From Sabellastarte sp. h YS-2021 (Eukaryota; Annelida; Polychaeta; Sabellida; Sabellidae): DNA of 64,000 nt. The stretch is taken from positions 87,477,566 through 87,541,565 of the forward strand of contig OZ024928.1 of the NCBI GenBank assembly GCA_964017235.1, read 5' to 3'. This document shows positions 23,201 to 35,200 of this stretch, piece after piece. Positions within the stretch are counted from its first letter, which is position 1; every line of letters begins with the position of its first letter. Both the position numbers and the translations under genes were made by a program. Below the pieces are notes generated by a model. The model saw only the letters and a program-made list of their open reading frames with translations. It made no database searches and was not told where the DNA came from.

Positions 23201-26200
23201 GTACAAGTTAACTAGCTTGAATGTACCAGTTAGCTAACTTGAATATACAACTTAGGTAACTGGAATATACCAGTTAGCTATCTTGAATATACCAGTTAAT
23301 AACTGGAATATATGAGTTACTAACTTGAATATTCAAGTTACTAACTGGAATATACGACTTACTAACTTGAATATTCCAGTTAACTAACTTGAATATGCGA
23401 GTTAGGTAACTTGAATATATGAGTTAGTAACTGGAATATGCGAGTTAGCTAACTTGAATATATGAGTTAGCTAACTTGAATATATGAGTTAGTAACTAAA
23501 ATATACGAGTTAGCTAACTGGAATATACAAGCTAGTAACTGGAATATATGAACTGAAATACATGAGTTAGTAACTGGAATATATCAGTTAGCTAACTTGA
23601 ATATATGAGTTAGCTAACTTGAATATATGAGTTAGCTAAGTTGAATATACCAGTTAATAACTTGAATATACAAGTTAGAAACTGGTATATATGAGTTAGC
23701 TAACTGGTATATTCAAGTTAGCTAACTGGTATATTCAAGTTAGCTAACTGGTATATTCAAGTTAGCTAACTGGTATATTCAAGTTAGCTAACTGGTATAT
23801 TCCAGTTACTAAGTCGTATATTCCAGTTATTAACTGGTATATTCAAGTTAGCTAACACGTATATTCAAGTTAGGTAACTTGTATATTCCAGTTCCCTAAC
23901 TGGTATATTTGAGTTAACTAACTGGAATATTCCAGTTACTAACTCATATATTCCTGTTATTAACTGGTATATTCCAGTTAGCTAACTCGTATGTTCCAGT
24001 TAACTAACTGGTATATTCAAGTTAGCTAACTCGTATATTCAAGTTAGTTAACTGGTATATTCAAGTTAGTATCTTGTACATTCCAGTTACTAGCTGGTAT
24101 ATTCCAGTTAGTTAACTCATATATTCCAGTTAGCTAACTCCTATATTCCAGTTAGTTAACTGGTATATTCAAGTTAGTATCTTGTATATTCCAGTTACTA
24201 ACTGGTATATTCCAGTTAGTAACTCGTATATTCCAGTTAGTTAACTTGTATATTCCAGTTAGTTAACTCGTATATTCAAGTTAGTAACTTGTATATTCCA
24301 GTTACTAACTCGTATATTCAAGTTAGCTAACTCGTATATACAAGTTAGTTAACTGGTATATTCAAGTTAGGTAACTGGTATTTTCAAGTTAGTAACTTGT
24401 ACATTCAAGTTACTAACTCGAATATTCCAGTTATTAACTTGAATATTCAAGTTAACTAACTTGTATATTCAAGTTAGTAAAATAAAAAAACTTTGGCAGT
24501 TCAGAGCTTCCGTACTAAGGCGTTCTAAAAAGTTAATTTTTTACTTTTGGTTTTTATTTTATTTATTTATTTATTTTTTATTTTATTATTATTATTTTTT
24601 TTTGGGGGGGGATCAAATTTTATCTGAATGATAAAATTGATAAGATAAGATGATAAGATTTTTTTATAAAAGAAAAATGTTTCAATTGGAGATTAGAGTC
24701 TATTATTATCTACATGAGTACATTATGACAATGCATCTCGAAATATGTCACGCATTGTATGACGATATTTTAACATTTATGGCAAAAAGTAATAATGTTT
24801 TTGCTATTAATGCACAATAAAAAAGTGCATTTGTTACCTCTACTAGGTGGTTATGGTTTTGGGTGTGTTTGTTTGTCTGTAATGAACTGATCTTTATGAA
24901 TTTTTATTTGGATACTTGTCTTTTAATTCATTACATTTGATGCAAAAAATGTCACTTTCAAAAATTAACATAATATATTTTATTTGTTCGGTCCAATCTT
25001 TCTGAAAAGTAAATTCATATAGGTGCAGTCTTTCCCAGATGAGCTGATTACATTAACGTCATGAAAAAAATGCAGAAATGCAAGGTACAAATTTCACATG
25101 TTTTCACCACTCAGAGCTCCCATCAAGCTAATATATATCATTCAAATTTTTTACTAAAGGTGTGAATAACACATTTTTCTAACCAACGAGTACTTTCCGT
25201 AACACCCCAGTCAACCTATAGGTTATACGTTCCGCGGTTAGAGGTTTTATCCGGCCGTGTAACTATGTCCAAGGACGCCTCATATCTCCCGAGATTTGGT
25301 GTTTCCGTCACACTACAGGCAGTATAACCTGTGGTTACAGGCGTTGGGCGGAAAGCCCCTGTCCTTCATCTGCCATTTGAGGTTCGTATCCAAAGTTGTG
25401 ACACCGTGACAAAACATCAATTTACCTCCACTCGCCTTATGTTGACTTGTTATACTGAAAGATGGTGGTGTAACAACTGTAAATACACCATGGACTACTA
25501 ATTCAGTTGCCATTACAAGAAATTGTAAGCATGCTCACTTTTATCTCCAGATGCCAACGGTACCAAATTTCGAGAACACACAAGGTAATGGACCTTTTGC
25601 CACTGTGTCACAAGGTTGCATGCAAACCCTGGACAGTAGTTGAAGGTAGTTGAAGGACGGGTAGATTTTACTCAATGCTAATAACCGCGGGTTACACCGC
25701 ATGTAGTGTGACTGGGGTTTAAAGTTAAGATATAGTCTATATATGGTTGAAGCCTTTCCACCAGATGTAAATCCCGAATGATTTTACCACTTACAGCATT
25801 CTGTAAACTATTATCACAAGTATAACCTTTGCTACAGGTATGAATCACACCTGGCCGGCAGACCCTATAATTTACAACTACTCACAGCTTTCTGCAAAGT
25901 TTACATCAGTACAGGAAGGTGGGAGTTGGGCGCCTTGTGATTGTGTACCAGACTCTAAACTGGCAGTAGTGATACCTTACAGAGACAGAGATATCCATCT
26001 AAGGGTGTTACTCAATAACCTCATTCCCTTCTTGCAGACACAGAAGAAAGCCTTCAGGATCTTTGTTATAGAACAGGTTGGTTGAACAGATTCTTGTTGG
26101 TCTTGTACCTTAGTCCTATCAATATGACAACATATGAGTAGCATGTGAACACAATATCATTAATATTTTATTGTTTTATGGTATTTACAGTGATTATATT

Positions 26201-29200
26201 TGGGCGTGTAACAACTTATTTTGTATCAACGACTTATTTTGTATTACCTGACTTATTTTGTATCAATTTTTGACTTATTTTGTATTACCGACTTATTTTG
26301 TAGTAAAATTGCCTTATTTCGTACCAACAGTTGACTTAATATGTTACAAAACGGTGCGCAGAATTTTGACAAGATTTCAGGGTGATACAAAACAAGTCGA
26401 TTATACAAAATAAGTTGCTCTATAGACAACTTTAGGAATTTAATCCTTACTGTATTCAATCTTGTAGTCCATTTACCATTTGCCTGATAGTAATTCTTAT
26501 TTTCAGCATTGACATTGATACAAAATAAGTTGATAATACAAAATAAGCTGCAATATAGACAACTTATTTTGTATCACTGACTTATTTTGTATTATCAGAT
26601 TATAAAACTCCGAACTGTGTAAGGAATTTTGTTTTTAAAACTGTGGAACTCTCTGTTTATTCATTAGTTTAATGTTGCATTAACACTTTGGCATAGATAA
26701 CACTAAAACATAGATCATAAGTTAGAAAATAAAATCCAAATTGTTATAATTATCAAATATTTGGCTCTTATCAGCCATTCCATGAAAGGCCATGCAATTT
26801 TCCTTGGATGTGTAACCATTCCTATTGCAAATTGAAGATCCTTGGACATCTCAAAAAGTACAATAGGTGCAATATGATAAAAAAGATATAGCAATCTTTT
26901 GGAATGATGATCAATGTGCCAAACTTAACATTATTTTTTCATCCTTTTCATGTAATTTTCATGATAATTTTGTAGACTTATTACAATGGTAATTAGCACA
27001 TAAGAACTGGTAAAATTGCATTTATCCCTGAAATTTTAGTATTGCAAAAATTTTGGTTATTAAAATAATACACATTCATTCTTGTTTTCTTTCTGATACA
27101 TAAAAAATGCTTAATGCTACCAATGGATTAACACATGTGCCACCTTCTCTATGTTCTATTGTATAATGATGAACTGACATGTGATTACCATTTGCCTGTT
27201 GTCTATAGAATTGGACATTTTGCAAAACAGTATTTGGGACATATGTAGCTTTTACACTGCGCATGTATTGTTGTCACCCAGGTATTGGTGTCAGGCTGGG
27301 CAGTTGGGCGGTCTCTCAGCCTCTCATCCCTGCTGTATCTCATAAACCATAAGGGGTAGGATGTTGAACCTTGATAGAGACATTGAGAGACATTGGTTAA
27401 GGGGTGTAGGTGTGCAGCATCATAGTATGACCTTTATTTGACCTTTGACCTTGCCATAGTGACTTTGATCTTTAAAATCTTATCCAGCCCATATCTTTTA
27501 AACTGTAAGGTGTAGGATGTTGATACTTGGTAGGGATATTGATTAGGAAGTATAGGTTAGCAATGTGCAGTGTAACATGTTGACCTTTGAGCTTGTCATA
27601 GCAATGCTGACCTTAATAGTCTTTAAAAGGTTGATACTTCACATGAACACTGGCCGGGGGACAGGTGTATTGTTCAACTTCATAGTCTCACATCAATGCT
27701 CCCTATAATTTTTACTCTGTAATGTTGAACATGAATATAATATTTAGGCAGATGTTTCTTGAGTGTACGAAGTATACATTTTAACATCTAATCTCATTGA
27801 GTTCATTGATTTTCCCAAGGTTGTGGGATCTGGCCATCTCAGATGCTAGTTTTTATCGGGAAACAACATGTTTGTTGCAACCAATTGCAGCATTTTAACC
27901 CTTTTATTCTAGTGTTACTACCGATAAACCAAATTTAAGCTCGTTATATGTAAACTTTATCTGACTCAACAAGGGCATTTATACTTCCACAAATATATTC
28001 CAGTCCAAAATTTAACAGTAAAATCAAGTTCATTTACAGATACAGATATAATATACTACTGACTAGTCTAATTAATTATATCTCTGAGGAATGTCAGTGC
28101 TGAAAATAAGAATTACTATTAGGCAAATGGTAAATGCACTACAAGATTGAATACAGTAAGGATTAAATTCCTTTGAGTCCATCCTTTGATGGAGACAAGC
28201 CACTATAAAAGGTGAATTTAAATTACTACAAAATAAGTCAGTGATACAAAACAAGTTGTCTATAGAGCAGCTTATTTTGTATTATCGACTTATTTTGTAT
28301 CACCCTGAAATATTGCCAAAATTCTGCGCACCGTTTTGTAACATATTAACTGTTGGTACAAAATAAGTCGGCCAAGTAATACAAAATAAGGCAATTTTAC
28401 TACAAAATAAGTCGGTAATACGAAATAAGTCAAAAATTGATACAAAATAAGTCAGGTAATACAAAATAAGTCGTTGATACAAAATAAGTTGTTACACGGC
28501 TGGTTTTTATTTATGGGCAGAACTTTTGCGTAGGATGTATTGGCGTTTTTGATTGGTTAAAATATAGCCCATATCGTTGTTTATTACAAAGTCAAACTTT
28601 GGGTTTTACGTCCATTTCATCAGCCAGGGACATATCAGGACAGGTTCTCAGCATTGCCACTTGTGGTACTGGAACCCACAGAGGTGACAGCCTGTGACTA
28701 GATGCCAAAGTTGCTAACCATTAAGCCACCGATGACCTCAGGTTGTTTATTACATACTTGTGCTTGTTCAACATCTATGACATTCAATGCATTGTGAAGT
28801 TCAAATCATGGTGGACAGTTGAAGTCATGAATGAACACAAGGCATAATTCTTGATGAACATTTTGCACTAAAAATTGCCAGACACCCCTAAACAACTGTA
28901 AACCTTCCAACTTAAGGTGGGTGGTCCTTAAATTTAACCTTGGTTTGGTGAGACACAGCCACGTTAGCTTTGATCCTGATGTTGACAATTAACATTTATC
29001 AAATTAGTACATTTTACAGAAAGCTCACAATAAACAACAACACTTTCAGTTGCGATTTTCCCAAGCTGAGAAACAATATAGATCTCTTTTGTATAGAGTC
29101 ATAAAAGTTCATTCCCTGAGAATTACCAACTGGTCAAGTGCGTTTTGATAATGTCAAATCGTTATAATTGTAAACCATGTGTTTCATGTAATCTGCAGTT

Positions 29201-32200
29201 TTTTCATTAACAGCACAAGTTTTGCTTCAGAAATGCTTCAATGTAGCCTAAGTGACTTCTTGGTTATCAGGTTTGTATACTTATTTGGTCAATATTCTGC
29301 AGGTTTATCACTGGGTTCTGATTTCTATGGTAGCTGTTTCACATCCATCATACAATAATGCCACAAATACTGATGGCCTATTGCAATATCTCCCTCACAG
29401 TTTAAAGCCAGTTTTGACATTTGACTCACCTGTTTCATTTCTTTTGGAAAGTTTATGGCTTACTTTTAAAGCTTCCAGATCTAGAACACTAATTTTAATT
29501 CTAATTAACTTTGTAATGCGACATCTCTGCAAAAATGCACACTCTCAGCCGCCACAAAACAATATGAATAATTCAGGGACGAGATTATGGAACACCATGG
29601 ACATGCAATGGGGTCAATAATGAACCCTATGGTTGTTATGTTTTTATACAAAGAGCTAATGTCAAGGTCATACCTTTCCATGCAGTCACTTCTGTATATC
29701 TACATTTTCTGCTATCTGACCTCCTCCTTATGACTCTGAAAAGAGGCCTCCTATCTGACTAATACACATTGAAGAACCAGCCATCCCCTATATACACCTC
29801 CTGACTTATAAATAGATCAACAGAATTATAGAGCCACAAGAAGTTTTCCATTAACCAACACCACTTAGTATTACACTGTATATGTTCAAATCATTAATAA
29901 ATTTGCTGAAAGTCCAACTATTGTTTGTTTTATTTTATTTAGAAAACCATTTTGTAAAAGAACCTGAAGAGTGATGTGCTAGTTCTGACTAATTGCAGGG
30001 TGGAGATGAGGTTTTCAACAGGGCTGCTCTGCTCAATGTTGGATTCATTGAAGCCTCTAAGAGAGAAGGATTTGACTGTTTCATCTTTCATGATGTAGAC
30101 CTGGTACCACTTGATCTTTGCAATTTGTATGTGTGTGGTGAACAGCCAAGACACTTAGCAGTGGCCATCAACAAATTTCACTATAAGTATGTAATATTCA
30201 ATTTACGTTTTGTGGCCTGTGGTTTTACATTATGCGTAATGTTAAACATAGCAGACACTGTGCTGGTTTCCGTACCCTATCCGCGGAAAAACCTGAAGTT
30301 TTACATCTACTTAGTCAATGGTTAACTACTCTTGTGTATATTTCTCCTTCCAAGTTGTGGAAGTGTATAACCTGATATCTGGATCCTTACCCACCAAAGT
30401 TCTTAGGTAAGTTTTTTAGGCTTAAATTGTGTATACAGACACTGCCAACTTAAGCCTGGGATTTGGTTACCCCTTTCGTGAAAGCGGCCCCTGGTTTCAG
30501 TTCTCTGTATACCATCTTTTAGCCTTGCTGAAGGCTCAAGTTCTTTGCAGTTAGGGAAAATTTTCAGTTCAGATAATGTACTCATACATGTCTCTGATAA
30601 GCTTATATGTCCTTGCATGTATGAGGTCTTTTTAAATTCCGAATATCTGTGTGCATGTTTGAAAAAGATATCATGCAAATTTGAGCATTACGCAAGGGTA
30701 ACAATCTTTCGGCTTTGCACTATGAATGAACCTCCACTTGTGTACAGGTAACTTCTAAAATTAGCTATGCAATGTGTTCATCGATGTAGTTGCACTATGG
30801 CATTTTCCCGTTATAATATTGAAATAGCCCAATGTTTACCTATACAGCTTACACCTCTCTACATCTCACCATAAATCTTTAAATCATTCAATTATATTAC
30901 AAATGTGACCACTACTCTGTATATTCAGTTAGAATTATGTAATACTTTAAGGTTTACATCAGTATGTGTAACTACATTCTTGTCTAGTTCTCTGTAAGCC
31001 TTACATTATCCAGGGTTTTACCTATATAAATATATACTTGTAGTTCCTATGGGAACCTGTAGTTTTACATTTGTTCAGTCAGTTGTCTTACTAAGCCTAA
31101 AAGTATTTAACTTTTTAAGTATTGGCAGTGTATAACCCTAAATCTCGTATCAACCCACCTCTAGATGTTTCTCTATAACCATTAAACCTTTCATTTTGTC
31201 TTTCCAAGCCTGCCTTACTCTTTTTACTGTGGAGGAGCCTTGGCAGTTCACAACTCCACAGTCTGGACAATCAATGGTTTTACCAATGTGATGTTTGGCT
31301 GGGGTGGTGAAGATGATGATACTTATGCCAGGTCAGAAAGTAGAAACCGCCAATTATTCATATAAAACAGAAGCATTTTATTGAAACCACCATTTAGAAG
31401 TTAATATATATAAAACATATAATAATTTTAATATCATGTGAGAGACATACGAGCCATCAAAGGCACTTGTATTTCTTATTGCTTATAATTCTGTGTGTAG
31501 AATGGATATGGTTAATTTTTCAGATTCAGAAGCCATGGGTTTGAATTAGACAGATACAGCAGGAAGATAGGGAAGTATAAGATGATAAAACACAAGAGAG
31601 ATGAAGGAAATCCATCAAGTGGTAGAACGTAAGCAATACTTTTGTCAGAGTTGTTAGCAAATTGAAATGAATGAAAGCCTGGAACCGCCATCCAAATTCA
31701 AAATTTGAAATATGCTATTTGGAATTCAAATATCTATTTGGAATTTCAAATATGTATTCGGAATTGCAAATACCCTATTCAGAATTACAAATACATATTC
31801 AGAATTCTAAATACAGTGTACACTATTCGGAATTGCAAATACACTATTCAGAATTCCAAATACGTATTTGAAATTACAAATACCCTGTTCGGAATTCCAA
31901 ATACGCTATTCGGAATTACAAATACCTTATTCGGAATTCCAAATTCCAAATATGCTTTTTGGAATTCCACTTAGTGGTGGTGGACCAATTCACGCCCGGG
32001 TACCAATTCACGCCCACCCCTAAATTTATCCAAAACAATCACAGTTAAACAATAAATTACAAATGTAAATGATTCATTTGATGATTATCTATGATGTGGT
32101 AAACATCTTCTCTATGAAAAATTATGAATCTTCAAGAAAATTGAGGGTGGGCCTGAATTGGTACCCGGGCGTGACTTGGTCCACCACCACTACGCTATTT

Positions 32201-35200
32201 ATAATTACAGATACCGGAATAATTCCGAATACATATTTGGAGTTCCAAATACACTATTCGGAATTCCAAATACGTATTTGGAATTCCGAATTTATGACTG
32301 GTCCCACCAAATGACAGAAAAAGTTGTATTGTGTTATCCACTAGCAGGACCGGTCTAGTACTGTACTACATTGAGCATGGTACTTCCTTCCTGTTTTTGA
32401 CCTAGTTTCAAAAACAAAATTGCTGCCAGATCGCAATTTTAATGTCAAATGGGGTTATCCTATTAAAAAGGCCTTATATCTCTTTTACCCTTGCTCCTAG
32501 GGGTTCGGAATGTGGACAATTTTCAAAGGTGTTATGTGACTTGCAATGGCAAGCTGATGAAAGCTTTTCTAAGGAGACTCCTGACTGGAAGGCCTGATCA
32601 GAGAAATCATAGCACAGGATCACAGTCTGCTTGATAATGGCAGAGGGCATATCTTTGTTGAATCCTTTCTTGAAGGAGACAAATACCAACTCCTTTTTCA
32701 GTCTGAGGTCCTATCCACATAGTAGTGCAGGGCTCTGACTGGACATAAGGACCTATCAGCCATGAGTGATTCATCTCGAGTTGGGGCCAAGGTTGGGATT
32801 ACCACTGGGGCCACACTGTCTGGACCCTCTTTTGCCAGCTGATTCTTGTACAGAAAGCTGGGTGAGGGGTAAAGAGACACCTTGGATCAGTCTGACTGGT
32901 GCCTGGCTGACCTCTCCCATCTTCTCACTGTATTCTGGGGTATAGGTTGGGAAGCCGTTGCTGAGAAAAGTGGCTGTCTAGCAATTCTGGGGAAGAAACT
33001 GTTCAGCCTTGCTGGTTCATCAGTCCAACAGGGTACTTTTGACCAGGAAAAGTTTCTATTTTCAGTATACATAACATACAATTTCTCTGTCTTAGGAACC
33101 ACGAAATTTTAGAACCACAGGTAGGGTAGCCTTCAGTGACAGTGATGTTCAGTTACTCCATCTTTCTACACGGCCACTCATCTGAAGGTAGCTTGACAGG
33201 GACTTTGCCAGTTGGCTGTCATCATCATCGTCGTCATCATCATCATCAGTAGTGACATGCTTCCTTCTGGGAGGATCATTTCCATGGACTGAACTCATAC
33301 CTCTCTTCCCCTACCTCAGAGCAGGTCTGTCAACAAAGAGGGGCCTACCTATGGGACCGACTAGAGTCCTGTTTAAGGCCACCTTTGTCTTAATATTACA
33401 GTTCACTTGTAGTCCCTAGTAACTGACCTGCCTACCAAGCGGTAGTTATTCTACTAAATTGTCCATTAGTTAAGATGTATTAACGCAATAAAATTGCACA
33501 TTTAATAAGAAAATTAAATTTTTAAAAGTTAATACTTTACCTAATGAACAGGTGAGGCCCTCCCAACCGACTGTGTTATGGACTTACTAAATAAGTATAA
33601 ATATGTATTTGGGTCTAAATATGTTTAGACAATGAAAAAAGATGCTGTGATGTCACATTTCCAGACAGGAAGGAAGTACCATGCTCCACGTACTACTAGA
33701 CTGGTCCTGCTAGTGGTTAACACAGGATGACTCCAAATATGTATTTGGAATTACAAATAGGGTATTTGGAATTCTGAATACTGTATTTAGAATTCCAAAT
33801 ATGTATTTGGAATTCCGAATAGCGTATTTGGAATTCTAAATATGTATTTGGAATTACAAATAGCATATTTCAAATTTTGAATTTTGGATTTGGATGGCGG
33901 TTCTAGGCTTTCATAGAAATGAGATGACCCCTCATAAGATGTCAGTGCTTTTGACCGTAGCAAGGCCTGCTGAAAGATATTGTTATTATGTGGCCTCAAA
34001 TGCTGAGGGATTGTGGCAGATTACAACAAATCTTTGGATTATATCATATCATGGTATATACTTGTGTATAATTCTTCAACTGATTTTATTCTGTTTTCCC
34101 AGAAACCAAGACCAAACATTAACAATACTATAGCCAAACATCACACCCATTCAAAGGATTTCATTGAACCAGTTTTGTACCTATCAACATAAAGTGGGTG
34201 GTAATTCATTAGATATGACCATATAGTAAGCTGTCTGGTTCACTGGTACAGCCGTGTGTGCCTAAAAAGGTCGGCTGCAAAAGTTGGGGGTCAGGGACAA
34301 AAATCCACAAAAAAGGCGGGAAATTTTTGGGTTGGCTTCAACTCCCTGACAGGACGTGAAATATACAGGCTTGTCTCAATCTAGAGGCCGACCTGCCATA
34401 GGGTCGGGATGTTTTGTACAGACTGGTCTGGAAACTACCAGAGCAAGCCCTAAAGCCCTAACAGACAAGCCGTAGCAGGTGCCAACAAGCCGTACTGACA
34501 AATAGACAGCCCTGGAAACATACAGAATCCCACGACCAGACTTGAAGTCGGCATTGTAATAACAGTTTTTGATAAATTTTTGGGAAAAAAGAGGATCAAG
34601 TGTCGACCAATAAACAATTCTTAAACTAGGTCAAGTCTGAATATTTGGATCCCATCACGTGACTAAAATTTATTTTCTTTTGTTATTTTAATTACAGTTT
34701 CCACGTTTTTGCTTTAATATACATAAAAAATAAAATCAATGTATGTCTGCTTTAATTTATGAATGAAAAAGTCAATTAAAATATAAAATTTTCATTAAAA
34801 TGTTATATCCTGTGGAAAGAAGCAGGGAGAGATGTGCTTCTAACAATCTCTCACGTGACAATGAAAACCTTCTGCTTGTTGCTGCCTTTTATACTCCAGT
34901 TTCGTGCTTCTGGGAAAGACCCTATTCTCATGAAGGAAATAGACTTGCCGTAGTTCTGGTCACGTGATGGGATCCAAATATTTACTAGTGACCTAGTTTA
35001 AGATTTTTGATTGGTCGACACTTGATCCTCTTTTTCCCCAAAAATTGTTTACGGGTTTTTACAGTGAGAAGAAATATCTTGTGATTGAATCCCAATAGTT
35101 TGTTAACTTCTATTTAAATTGCTCTGGTGAAATAGGCTGAGAATTTGATTATTTTGTCACCAAATAAAGCACTTGTTCAGGTTTTTCAGTCATTTACAGC

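Larger units (their letters stand above)
31671..33915. mobile_element. Foldback element with AATTCCAAATA-repeat arms and captured recombinase sequence
   Basis: The outer ends are inverted (ATGAAAGCCTGGAACCGCCA and TGGCGGTTCTAGGCTTTCAT), and both are flanked by GAAATGA (31664-31670 and 33916-33922), a probable 7-bp duplication. Arms of degenerate AATTCCAAATACGTATTTGG units follow (31690-32297 and 33731-33895), then a second inverted pair, CCACTAGCAGGACC...TACTTCCTTCCTG, at about 32338-32396 and 33664-33720. The centre contains a decayed tyrosine-recombinase ORF on the minus strand. A small MITE is nested in the left arm. It lies in intron 5. Confidence 0.82.

Noticed and set aside
23104-24480. 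Regularly spaced short repeats resembling a CRISPR array
   Set aside because: Units are degenerate, have no unique spacers, invert in the middle and lie in an animal intron; it is a foldback element.
29252-29620. 122-aa ORF in intron 2
   Set aside because: No family motif, no splice support, and a composition like the surrounding intron.
34103-34135. Possible extra coding exon (NQDQTLTIL) between exons 5 and 6 of B4GALT copy A
   Set aside because: It hits a stop after ten codons, whereas exon 5 joins exon 6 at 36253 in matching phase and restores the conserved DGLNS region.
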